This document shows, in pieces, positions 37,908 through 49,549 of a stretch of 64,000 nucleotides of DNA. The position numbers and the translations under genes were made by a program. The first letter of the stretch is position 1. Each line of letters begins with the position of its first letter. Where the stretch lies: positions 78,798,659 through 78,862,658 of the forward strand of contig CM049313.1 in the NCBI GenBank assembly GCA_026874595.1, given 5' to 3'. The notes beneath the pieces were generated by a model that had not been told where the DNA came from, searched no databases, and saw only the letters and a list, made by a program, of their open reading frames with translations. The DNA comes from Sipunculus nudus. Taxonomy: Eukaryota; Annelida; Sipuncula; Golfingiida; Sipunculidae.

Positions 37908-39096
37908 ATTCATCAAAAATAGAAAAAGTACAGATGGCACAACCAGTCTTCAGGAACTGAAGAAACCAATCATAATCAATAAACACACTGGGACTAGGAT
38001 ACCAGATGAAACCACAGCTGAGAAACGGACATATATATAACTGATGTCATTTGATTGTCTCAAAAACTACAAAAAAATTGTGAAAATTAGAAGAAGTCAT
38101 CTGAGGACAACAGAGCTCTCTGGTATGGGGCATTCCGAAAATCCTTGACCTTTAACCATCAAATTAAATGTGGGATTCCTAACCTTCTTTTCAATAAATA
38201 TATGAAATATGAAAGCTAAATGGTGAGTGGTTGTTGAGTTATACAGAGTTATCCCTAAACTTTAACCTGAGCTGGCTTGGGATCGGCACAAAGTTAGTTT
38301 GTGAAGTGCTAACTATTGGTCAAGAAATTAAAATATGGGGAAAGTTTTAATAGCTTTGCCTGGTATTGTCGCTGTACATCCTTCTACTATGTGTTATGTA
38401 AATGAAATATCTTCATCAGCAAATGGAGCAATAAGCCTAACAAAAATACTTTTACAGGACTTGTTCATGAAAAACTGGGTCCTGTGACCTTTGAATCCCC
38501 AAAACAATGGAGGGGGGGGGGGGGGTGTTAATAACCACCTATAACATACATATGTGTAATATGAAAACAATGTAATTAGAGGTTACCATGTTATATACTT
38601 AAAAAACTTCAACCTGGGATGTCTACAGACAATGACAACAGTACATGTGGTGCCACCAGTTTTCAGGAACTGACAAAACTAGTTATGGTCAATATTCAAG
38701 GCAAGATTCATGGCAATCCTTGCATTAGTTATCAAGATTCTGGAGGTTTTGTATTAAATTTTTATTTATACTGGTGGGTACTTACCAGCCCTATAGCTCC
38801 CAGGATATAGATTGCAGTGACCTAATTTCAGGTTTCCAAGGAGATTTTATATTTACCTACCTGGATATTTAGGGTGTATCCTGCTGAAATTCTTTAATTT
38901 TCTATTGAACAGTGCTGCATCAATCTTGCTAAAAATCTTGGAGGAAGCTAAAAATTTACCATATGATTGGTTCATTTGTAGGATTGGAAAAGGACGATTT
39001 CATTACAAAAGAACAGGATTAAAAATAATCCAAACAAGAACACAATTTGGTGCTGCAATGACTAACTATGAATGTTCTGGAAAATGTAAACACAAA
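37908..39096. repeat. Decayed GGCGCC-module fragments
   Basis: Boxes GATGGCACAACC (37,934) and TGTGGTGCCACC (38,646), each followed by AG(T)-TTCAGGAACTGA, match 63,020. A G14 run lies at 38,512-38,525, and AGCCCTATAGCTCCC at 38,788 matches the 63-kb tandem. Confidence 0.55.
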
Positions 39097-39570
39097 GCAC
39101 CATGGCTCTTGAATGCATGTTCGACTTTGACTGCTCTCATGAAAACACATACCGCTGTGGCTCTAGAATGTTTTACCTGGACTGCTCTCAACACAAAACA
39201 CTGTGACTTTTGAATCTTTGACTTTGAATGCTCTCAACACAAAACACTGGCTCTTGATTGTTTGACTCTAACTGCTCCCATGAAGACAAAATACTGTCTC
39301 TTGAATATCTGACTCTGACTATTCTCATGAAAACACAAAATACTATGTCTCTTGAATATTTGACTTTGACAGCTCTCATGAAAACACAAAACACTGTTGC
39401 TCAAGCATGTTTGACTCTGACTGCTCTTATGAAAACACTAAAACATTGTGGTTTAGAATGGCTTGAGTGTGAGAGATTTTATGGTAATACCAAAACAGTG
39501 TTCTAGAATGGTTGACTTTGACCATTCTAGTGGAAATACTTAACCACTGTGGCTAGAGAATGGCTGAATA
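39097..39570. repeat. 50-bp tandem repeat, about 9-10 units
   Basis: Degenerate unit: CTCTTGAAT, TTTGACTYTGACTGCTCTC, ATGAAAACACAAAACACTGT. Open frames on both strands here are repeat shadows. Confidence 0.88.
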
Positions 39571-41201
39571 GGAGTGATCATTTGAATGAACAACATTTCT
39601 TTCATTTACAATTTTTAAAAAAAAAATAGTCCTCGATGATAAATCATGAAGAATTATTAAGAATTTTTAGCTTAACATAATTGGCAGAGGTTTTATATTT
39701 CAAACTTTCAAATGAAAACAGTGGTGTTTATCCTATATGTTTGGTTTAATTGTCCAATATCTAGATAATACAGACCTTTATATTAAATGAATATATTTGT
39801 ATCATTACTTACAGTGGAACTCAATAACAACTTGACAAATCACTTAGATTGGTGGACCAATCGGCTGTGTAAACCTTTAAATGATCCATCCTTAATGGGG
39901 CATGGGAAGCATTCAAAAAATGAGGGAAAATCTTAAGTGACTGAAACACAACAGCTCTGCCCTCAGGCCGATCTTGTCTGCTGCCTTTACCTAGCCTGGC
40001 TGTTTTATTCTGACTGCAAGAATCAATAGGAGATAAAAGCCAGAATCGCAATCCCTGGCAACACAATAACAGATAATAATAACCTGACCAACCCACAGCC
40101 ATAAGCTGTCAGACAGGTGAGCTGACCACCTATTACACCATCCACTATTATAGGCTAAACCTGTCCCAATACTTGCTTTCAAATTCAAGCAATTATTGTT
40201 TATAAAACTGAGTGTTCTCAGCACAGGGATATGATATAAACACTACACCTACCCAACAGGCCTCATGTGTGGTGCGTGTGTTGGCGGCCAGCACAAACAG
40301 GTGCACCTCTTTTCCTATCATGACTTCCCAAAGTGCAGGTTTAATTATTATTTGATGAAGGTTACTTATTAATTTTGTACACTTACAATTTACCAATGAT
40401 ATCTAATTATAACTGGGATAACTTTGAGATGGTTCATTCATCCATTTCCTTCTTCAAAAATATTCTTATTTACATTTAACTCAGCTTTCTTTTGCAATGG
40501 ATCAAAAGAATCTGTTCACAAGGCTGTTCGCCACACAAATTGCACTGGTTAAAAATATACCTTTGTTAAAATAAGTCTTTTTATACTCTGATCTATTTGT
40601 ACAAAAAAAAATTATTGTTAAACATGAATTTATTAAAACAGTAAGCAAGGAATTTTCAGGGTCTACCCATGTATAATGTTATTTGATATATAACCAGTCA
40701 CCTGTATATACATATATTTCAGCAAACAAAGCAATAATGGCACACCTTCAATAGTGATAGAGCAACAACTGTGGGCCAAGAAAACACTAAATAAATCAAG
40801 CATATATAAGTAATGTTCTCAAATCTGGAAGGAAAATCATGCACTGTGAGCTGGTTTACAGTGTGTCAGAACATCCAGTATGTTTAATCATGGTAACCGT
40901 GTGTACTACAGTTGAACATGTCATGTTGTCATCAAAGACATCAGAAAAAGTGTTACTGGCTCAGGATCTTTTCAGGAGAATGACAAGGTAAAGCACACAC
41001 CTGGATTGTTCCTTCATTCATCAGTCAGCTGAGACTTGGTAAGGTAACACTCCATGTTGCCTTAAAGTCCTCTTATCAGATCTTGGAAGAATCACAGGTC
41101 AAAGTAGTAGCGCCAATAAGATAAACAAAACGCAGCACTGTGGCTGCCTGAGTGAACCAGACTGTTACAGTCGAAACAGCCAGGAGACACCAGAAACTTA
41201 C
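39571..41201. other. Gene-free region
   Basis: Apparently low-copy, with a GC-richer part at 39,940-40,330; no splice-supported exon found. Confidence 0.4.
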
Positions 41202-41621
41202 CTGGTTAAACACTCCAGCTTAACAGCTCACCAAGGGATCCTCGTGAGATATTGAACCCCCTTCTCGTGGGATAAACAAAACCCCCATTCTACAATCAAT
41301 ATGTACTCATGTTGGAGGTACATCACCTGCTTCTTTGCTCTCCTGCCCTCCACAAATCTTACCTGTGAGTAGTTGTCCCAGCAAATCAAGTAAATAGGCC
41401 TGTATTCAGACTGAGCAAGCAACCTTTGTAAAACACTACCATGAGATCACTGCTGTGTATTTGCTTAATGGTGCCCAAGTAAAACACACATGAGCTTTAT
41501 GTTTAGGCCTTTAGTATTATACCCCTCTGCCAGGACAACATAACCTCGTCCTCTATTAACATAATACTCACCAGTCAACAACGGGACAGGGACACACTCT
41601 GGCCTTGCACAGATATTTATA
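41202..41621 (-). promoter_or_regulatory. Candidate minus-strand promoter and 5' exons
   Basis: On the minus strand a TATAAATA box (41,614-41,621) precedes three good donors: GACTG|GTGAGT (exon end 41,572), CACAG|GTAAGA (41,363) and CCAG|GTAAGT (41,202). These could be alternative untranslated first exons of the exchanger, about 8.6-9 kb upstream of its coding exon. The link is inference from strand and the need for an upstream exon. Confidence 0.25.
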
Positions 41622-42691
41622 TGCTGGACTGACCCTTCTTGAAGTACTCCCAAACAAGGAGGCTCACGCACACATATGAATATAAACTGAAAATTTCTAG
41701 CTAGTTCATGTTTATATAATAACCTGACATGACATGTGGTCACCTGGTTCCTGTAATTAAGTTATTAAAAGCCAAGGTAATGCCACCACTTCTCACCAAT
41801 CACTTGTTGTGTCATGAATAATGCCAATAGGTTCTCACCAAATATCTGAGGGGCTCACCTGAACACTCAACTGTACAAGGGACCGGGGAACAAAAGAGCC
41901 AATCAGTGTATAATTGTAGGTCTCAACCATTAGTTCATGTTAAACTGCTCATGTGATTATGCTGATTATGTTATTGTGGGGGGGGGGGGGGTTTCAAGCG
42001 TAAGTTTTGGGTATCAGTGGTTCAGTACTGACTCATTAGGGAAGAGAACATTTTCCATAGACCAGCTCAGCATAGATCTTTAACACATTCTGTCATACCT
42101 ATTTCCTCCATCCACTCACATTTACCTTCTTAAAGATAAGAACCGAGGTGCAGGTGGTGGCTGGTGCAATCTGTAACCTTAAAAACTAATACTTCAACAA
42201 GACTGCCAGTTATGATGAAGGAGCAGGTCCAACTGATATCAATATTAGGATTCTCATTTTTTATGAGTTAATATTGCTCTGAAATAAAGTGTCTTTTCTT
42301 GCTTCACATGACATTGGTAAACATGTTTTGTTTTTCATTTTCCTGAATGATGATGACCGTTGCATGCTCAATCCACAGAATACTGACAAATACAGAATAT
42401 CTTATAATCAACATGTTTCTATTTAATTACTGTTATAGAATTATAATTATTTATAAAATATTAGTTTCCTCTAACATACACCAGATTACCTACTGTGGAA
42501 ACATTACTACTTTGTTTGACTATTCATGTATTCTGAAGAATGATTTGCTCTCCACTACAAATACACAGGTGAATCAGAATTTGTTCACAGAAAATCACAT
42601 TAGCAACAGGAAACTTTAAATCAATTCTTCTTTGAAGAAAAGACTCATAGAAACCACATTATTGTGCAAAAGTATTGGCAACTCTTAAAAA
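41622..42691. other. Intergenic region between opposite-strand candidates
   Basis: AT-rich. Contains a G14 run at 41,978-41,991. An open frame at 42,347-42,619 (+) lacks support. Confidence 0.4.
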
Positions 42692-42720
42692 GGGACCTAT
42701 GGGTCATGGTATTTAGCTGA
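42692..42720. repeat. Hairpin-family 5' end motif
   Basis: GGGACCTATGGGTCATGG then TTAGCTGA, directly preceding the first TATAWG array. Confidence 0.6.
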
Positions 42721-42750
42721 ATTCCCTTACGAAAATGGAAAGTACTCACA

Positions 42751-43040
42751 TATATGTGCCTTATATGCCCCTTATAAGGGCCTTATATGTCCCTTATATT
42801 TCCCATATAAGTGCTGTGTATGTGAGTTATATGTATATTGCAGCTATATATTTAGTCAGGCATTGTTATATGTGAGTTATAAGGGAGTTGTATGTTTGTT
42901 ATATGTCAGTTATAAGGGAGTTGCACATGAGACCATTCTGTACATTTCATTTATATGTGACTTGTATGGGAGATATAAAGGAGGTGAACGTGAAGGGGTT
43001 CTGTATATGTCAGTTATATGTCAGTTATAAGTTTATATAC
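42751..43040. repeat. TATAWG 11-bp-phased array, copy 1
   Basis: TATAWG-type hexamers start at 42751, 42762, 42773, 42784, 42795, 42806, 42817 and 42828, exactly 11 bp apart (two with one-base variants). Phasing then degrades to 43,040. Confidence 0.9.
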
Positions 43041-43814
43041 TGTGAGCTTACTGTTCTATAATATAGGACTTAGACATTTTCCAAGGGAACACAAATGCTG
43101 CAGAAACTTCTAAGTCCCAGCTCCATTATGGTTTTAAGAAAATGAATTATAATTGAATAATAAATACTGAAGAAGTATGTTAAAATGGGTATCAAAATAA
43201 CCAGCTTCCTCAGAAATTTATGTATATTAGAAAAATAATACTATAAATAATTTTTTTTTCATCTGACTTATTCATTAAGAAGTGTAAAATATAGTAATCA
43301 TGCATGCAGTAAAACATCATTTACACAAAACACAATACAAAAAAATAATTTGACTATATTTCACATTGGTTATACGGTAATTTGTGCCCTTGATAATTAT
43401 AAGAAAAAATAATTCTTTTGGAATGTAGTGTATATACAAGTACTTCAGCATCTAATTGCAATTGATAACTATTTCATAAATACAGAACAAAGGGTACTGA
43501 TGTAGTGTGCCACTGACCAATTATGGGAATACATAGGCATTAACCTAATATCATATTGGTTTTAGAAACAGCTCAGCACCCACACATTTAGCAGTAAAAT
43601 ATTGCCACTGAAAATCAACAGCATTGATAAAAGCAGAGGTACTTAAAAAGAATAAGTATCTGCATTCTTATTGTGACAATAACCAGCATTCTAATCAGTA
43701 AATTTCACTAGTATATGTAACTTACCCCCCCCCCCCCCCAGCAGACAAGCTTGCTGTACAAGCACTCTCTGCAATGGGCCATTGACCTTACTGTACCCTG
43801 CCCTGGAATAGTGG
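43041..43814. other. Gene-free upstream region
   Basis: AT-rich, with a C15 run at 43,725-43,739 next to the candidate promoter. Confidence 0.5.
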
Positions 43815-43822
43815 TGACGTCA
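43815..43822 (+). promoter_or_regulatory. Full CRE (TGACGTCA) upstream of the microprotein candidate
   Basis: A perfect palindromic cAMP-response element lies about 150 bp before the candidate first-exon donor. No TATA box is evident nearby. A C15 run lies about 80 bp upstream. CREB/ATF proteins bind this octamer in animals; use here is inference. Confidence 0.45.
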
Positions 43823-43839
43823 CATGAATACTGTACAGG

Positions 43840-43985
43840 CTGTGCACAACTAAGGCATGCAGAGTCAGTTTACATCTGTGTGATAACATCCGGTAACCGT
43901 TAAGGGAGTACACACTTTGAAGAGAAGTTCTTTGTCAAGCTGCTCAAGCAGAAGGGGAATGTATAGCTGAAAAAATGTCTCATTG
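43840..43985 (+). other. Candidate first (untranslated) exon of the microprotein gene
   Basis: The stretch ends CTCATTG|GTAAGT, a near-ideal donor. The 5' edge is a guess from the CRE position. An ATG at 43,975 reads three codons and would become a stop (TG|A) after splicing to 45,431, so it would act as a tiny upstream frame. If the alternative acceptor after CCAG (45,437) is used, this ATG instead enters the main frame and adds four residues. Confidence 0.4.
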
Positions 43986-45437
43986 GTAAGTAATCTTGCA
44001 TTATTTAAGTTATTTTTGCATAGTAAACCAGTGATTGCATAAAGATGACTTCACCTATCTTGGTTTGCCCTGCAAAAACAGAATTTGTGTGTTTCAAGAT
44101 AAAATTTCCTATTTGGTGGCCCATTTTTACAAAATACCACATTTTCTACAAAAAGCTGATGCTGTTGCCCCTATATAGTGACAATGTGCATGTTCTATGC
44201 ACCAACAGGAAGCTAAGAACATATTCTTTTCAGTGGTGCTATTTGCAACAGGGTGTGGAAAAATCAAGAGTCAGCAGCAGGCCCTAAAGTTACATATTGA
44301 TTTAATTTCTGAATGTCCCCTACCTGTTAAGGGTTGATCAGTTAACCTACATAAAGCTTAATCGGCACACAAATGCTATGAGTACCCCATACTACCATTT
44401 TATTTGTTGAACCTATACATGGCTATTGACCATGTTATTATTTAGCTGAACTCTGGGTCATGAAAAGAAAAGCTGCTACAAGGTAATTATGTTCCTTTCC
44501 ATTTTCCAAATTGACTTGAATTTTTCTGTCTTGCTAGAGTGCCCAAAAGTTATAATATGATTAAAAATGTTTAATTATACAATATTTATAAGTTTTTTTT
44601 TTCAGGCAAAGTAAACATTAACACTGTTGATCATTGCTGAATTTACAGCCACTGTCTCAATTTTGATGAATGCTTTTTTTTATAAAATTGAAGAGAGGTT
44701 TGCTGTACTCAACCAAAACATATCAACTAATCAAATATTTTTTTACTATTGGAGTCTATCACACAAAAGCTCCTAAATTAAGCTTTAATTTGGTAATATG
44801 CCTTTCTACATGTCATTTACATATACTGTAAACACCAATTAATTAACAATTTGACACATAACACAATATGTTTCATAACAACCCATAAACCATTCATAAC
44901 CATATGTATGAATTTAATCTGAATTTGACATCAGAAGATCAAGAACACTCTTTATAAAGGTCATGAGCACTTTAAAGGGCTTGGTCCTCTGACTTTTCTT
45001 TTCCTTTGAAGTTTTTCTTACATATTCACTTTCATCACAAAAGAAAAAGCATAATAATTTGGGAATTTGTTTCACTAAGGATCAGATGATTTCATTAGGT
45101 ACTGTTTTGATTCCCAAAGAGAAATCAAATCCGGTTCAATTTACAGGTTAATCAAGAGTGGGTTTTTAGTCCACCTTGAATGATTTCTTTTTACATGTAC
45201 ATGTATTAGTGCCATTTCACCATAAAAGATCAAGACGTCATTTTGAACATTACTGACCACCAATATATCATTGATGTACTGTTTTAGTAATATTATTGAT
45301 GTGAGGCCCTTTTTTAGTTAAATAATTTGTCTACTTAAATGTCAAAATATGCAAGACTCCATGTTCTTAATTATTTATTTCCAACAACCTTTGTTTCTAT
45401 GATTTGTAATGATTTCTTTACTTTTCTTAGAACCAGT

Positions 45438-46185
45438 ATGAAGAAATGGTGCAGAAAGTATAAGGAGAGCCCAGATATCTCCAGCCCTTGCAAGAATTGT
45501 CTGGTAAGCATATTCAGTTTATCATATAAAGGAATATTTAAATCTTTTAGCAAATGGGAAATGTTATGAATTGTAAGGTTTTTTTTATCAAATAGCTGGA
45601 ACTTACCATATTTGAAGTGCAAATTTGGTGGTTAACATTTATTGTGCATATGGGATATTAATATAACTGCTTACATGTTAAAATTGTTTCAACTGAGTAA
45701 CCTACTTTCTGAACCTATGAGCATCTTTAGGCCACAGTGTCTGTCCTGTGACCAGTATATTTAATAATCTGTATGTTTGTATATACTCTGTATAACTGGA
45801 AAACTCTTCCTCTGTTAGTAATTGAGAAGTCCAACTGTATTAAATTATAATCCTAAATGTTAAACAGGCATATTTTCAGAACATTTAAAACCCCTATATA
45901 GAGAGCAGATGTACTTTCAGTGAAATAAATTCTTTTCATTTTTTGACTTGTGTGTTGCCTCCAGATAAGGTAAACTAATGTTAATGTTAAGAAAAGCAAT
46001 ACTAAGCATCAATGTCAAAAGATTATCTTTAAACTTATGTAATAAAATAATTAATTTGAGCAATAATGACTATATGTGTATACTTAGACTGGTAACATTT
46101 GTTTTTGCAGGTCAAACAGGAGGGGACAGAAAAGGATTTAGAGTGTGGCAAGGCTGTATATTTCCTTCCAGCCTTCATTCCCTAA
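45438..46185 (+). CDS. Candidate 46-residue four-cysteine microprotein (spliced)
   Basis: Two small exons join in phase. Exon 2 (45,431-45,503) follows TTTACTTTTCTTAG and ends at CTG|GTAAGC. Exon 3 starts at 46,111 after GTTTTTGCAG and stops with TAA at 46,183. Starting at the ATG at 45,438 gives 46 residues (22 plus 24): MKKWCRKYKESPD at the N-terminus, a CKNC pair at 18-21, a fourth Cys at 34, and the C-terminus AVYFLPAFIP. The spacing C-x12-C-x2-C-x12-C is symmetric and could bind metal or form disulfides. There is no signal peptide. I do not recognise the family. AATAAA follows 83 bp after the stop. Chance is not excluded, but consistent splice sites, phase, stop and poly(A) signal together are more than expected for random sequence. 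Confidence 0.42.
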
Positions 46186-46267
46186 AATGACAACACTCTC
46201 AAATCTGACTGAACCAGGGAGTTTTAAAAATCTTATGAAAATATTATTTTCAGTTTACAAATGTGTA

Positions 46268-46273
46268 AATAAA
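46268..46273 (+). terminator. AATAAA polyadenylation signal
   Basis: Canonical hexamer 83 bases after the candidate microprotein stop codon, inside an AT-rich stretch; a T-rich stretch follows within 40 bases. Confidence 0.4.
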
Positions 46274-46568
46274 CATTCATTTTGGCTATTGTATTTTCTT
46301 ACTTTTATGTTTCATGTGTTTGCGTCCATGTGACTGTGTGAAGTTGATGACCCCCAGTGTGACTGCAGGCCAGCATTGATTTCAAGGAATTGCACAGTGC
46401 AGGAAGCTCACCACACACACACACAAAGCTTAATTTCTATCATCTAATGTAATTGCTTGTGGAATAAAGAAAAGAGTAAACACCTTTCAAAACAGAACAT
46501 ACAACAGATAGTAACTGAGCTATTGACAAACAGCACAGAAGGTGCATACACTGGACTTGTATGTGAGT

Positions 46569-46915
46569 TATATGTCATTTATAAGAGACATATATGGCAC
46601 TTATAAGTCCCATATATGTCACATATAAGGGAGTTATAAGGCACATATATGGGACATATATGGGAGTTATAAGGGACATATATGGGATATATGGGAGTTA
46701 TAGGGGACCTATATGTGGAAGCCTTATAAGTGACATATAAGGCCCATATATGTGACATATAAGGCTCCTACCTAATTTGCATATAAAATCCATATACCAG
46801 ACATATATGTGACATATATGGGAGTTATAAGGTTGGATATAAGGGACATATATGGCACATATATGTGCCTTATATGTGCCATATAACTTTCACATATATG
46901 GCACTTATAAAAATT
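46569..46915. repeat. TATAWG 11-bp-phased array, copy 2
   Basis: Hexamers at 46569, 46580, 46591, 46602, 46613, 46624, 46635, 46646, 46657, 46668 and 46679 keep exact 11-bp spacing. After 9- and 15-bp slips it resumes at 46725, 46736, 46747, 46758. The right flank TTTTGGGTAAGGGAA is the reverse complement of the left flank of copy 1 (TTCCCTTACGAAAA), so the arrays are inverted relative to each other. Confidence 0.93.
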
Positions 46916-46939
46916 TTGGGTAAGGGAAATTTGACTGCG

Positions 46940-47615
46940 GCAGAAATTTATCAAATTCTGGCTGAATAATTAAAAAAATTGCAAAATAAAACATATCCTG
47001 CAAATATATAAGTTTATTCAGAATTATAAAATATCTAAAGATGGACAGACATAGCTAATCACTTTATTCATCACTAATTCTGCTGAGGCAGGGGCATAAT
47101 GACTCATTAAATTAGATCCTATTTTCATTATATTTATAAAATTATTAAATGCAATAAGTTAATGATATATAAAAGAAATTCTGAGATATAAGTTGATTCA
47201 TAATTACAAGATGCAACATTTTTTTATCTGTAATTTGGCTCATATTGTTATCACTATAAATAGATAATATTATTTTTATTTAGAATATTTTATGTGCTTT
47301 GAAAAAAACTCTAGTTGCAACAGTTATATATTGAGGAATATTTTTTACAAAATATGAATGAAACCACAACAGTAAGTTCGACATTAGGCAGTCTTAAGTG
47401 TAACATAAATTTCAACAGAAAATGGAGGGTTTCCCTTTATTTTTTCAAAGAAACCAAGTTGGAGTCACTGAGTTTCAGGTTTGGCAGAGGGACTTAGGAA
47501 TTTTATGTTAAATTCCAGATTCACAGGTTCATCGGTTTCATAGGTGGACAGATGCACAGCTAACAGAAAAAGGGCCATCGTTATAGCTCAACTGACTTAG
47601 GGTCAGCTGAGCTAA
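46940..47615. mobile_element. Hairpin-family element, 3' part
   Basis: Body phrases GACATTAGGCAGTCTTAAG and GGCATAATGACTCATTAAAT match the 34- and 54-kb copies. It ends in hairpin TAGCTCAACTGAC ... GTCAGCTGAGCTA (47,584-47,614). Confidence 0.65.
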
Positions 47616-49549
47616 CTTAATTAAGAGTACAGAAAGATGTTATACCTATGGCCACAGGTCTTGTGAATTCTGAACACTAAATTTCAATACATTCCATACA
47701 GATTTTCATGGGAAAATTGATGAACTTTTATGGGTATAAATATACTAAATATTACATTTATTACTCAGAAATCAACCAGTTTTGGAAAAGTTTTGAAACA
47801 ATATATTTTTCTAAAAAATGTATTGACCTAATTTTCCTCAAAACTGCCATGATTACAATGTTTAAATAAAACAACACCATTTGGCTCTTTAAGAATTGAT
47901 ATGATATACTATATACTGCTTTACTTCTTGTAAAAACAACAGGAAATCTAGTTCAATGAATCAAAGGAAATTCCCCAGTGGTTAACATCTGTGTATTTAG
48001 CCTTGACAATCAGAGGAAAAATAGTTGTGGTGGTCAATTTTTTTTTGGTTTCTAAGGAAACTGCATCTACACCTGTCAGCATGTCAGTTTTACTTTTTCC
48101 AGGTATAAGTTATTTATAATTTGTGCCTTGTTAACAGACACACAGAGCAGACAGAAGTGACAAACCACAAACAAAAGATCCACCTTGTTCTGGGAGCTTC
48201 AAACATACAAAAAACACTAAAAACACATTCATTTAATAAGTATGGCCTACCAGTATATATCAGCCCCACGCCCAGTCTGAACTTTATTTATGTCACCCAA
48301 AGCAATGTAAACTTTTAAATACACACCACAAAAGGTGGTTATTAAATAGTGAATTACTTAACTAACTGGCCAACTGAACAGCTAGTACATCATGACAGAA
48401 AGGTTATAGCCTTAACCATATTATCCTGTGATAAAGATTTTTATATCTAGTTTTAACACGTAACAAGCAGGCAACCATCCAATTATTTTTTGTAAAGTGT
48501 TTGTTCAGTATTTTACAAATAATTCATGTACATTCTTTAACACTGATTTCATGATCACTGAGATTTTTTTTTACAATTAAAATGACTGATAAATTTTCCA
48601 TGGAGAACACTAAAGTCTGTTTCATATAGTGTGTACCAATCAACAACAAAATTCACTCAATTTCAAATTAAATCTATTTAAAAAATTAGTAAATTTTTGT
48701 AGGTCACCTGTGAAGTAGTGCTACTGCCTCATATAATTAGCAGGAAAATAAGCAGCTGGCCACGTAAAGCAGATTAATTTAGCTTTAAATCTACTTAGGC
48801 ATGAAAATATCAGTAAGACCCCGGAAAACCATACCTTGTCAGAGGTATCTCCTCGGTGCCTTGATGACGTGGTATTACAAATTGAATTTCTTCTCTAGAT
48901 GACAGGGCACATTAACTCTTCCATTATGTCCATGTGAGCTACAGACATAACAGTGTCCCAACGGAGGTCCAGAACTCAAACACACCACGCATGGCTTTGA
49001 CGCAGATCAATTGTAATGGGATTCCCTCACTAACAGTAGTGGTGCAACACAAATACTTGTCTAGCTATACTCAACACTTAGTTATACATGATTCTGTGTG
49101 TCTCTGGACACTTGATGGTGTCATTTAACACTCGTTTCCAAGCCTACTTCTGCTAGAATAGCATGCTGCATTAAACCTGTATTTAAAGAAGTTGGGTGGC
49201 AAATTATACACCAAACATTTCTCAAAGTGCAAATAAATGCTTTTCCTGGAAAAAGTGCATAAAGTTTACCAAAATATTCTTTCATAACATACAAGCAACC
49301 ATACAAAACCAAAATATTGTTGCAGTATCTACCATGAATGAACAACCCATTGACCATGTCACCATGATTCTATACTGAATATGACAAAATGAATATACAC
49401 AAACTAATTAAGAGCAGTCAAACAATTTAACATTATCCAAACATTATCTTCCACATCCTTCGTAAGACTAATGTTAATGAGTCGAGTTGTTTCCCTTAAC
49501 TGGTCAATCCAAACTAATACTAAACAAGAGTACCACAAACGTGCATAAT
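47616..49549. other. Gene-free region
   Basis: AT-rich, no supportable exon. Short open frames at 48,121 and 48,934 (+) lack gene signals. Confidence 0.45.
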
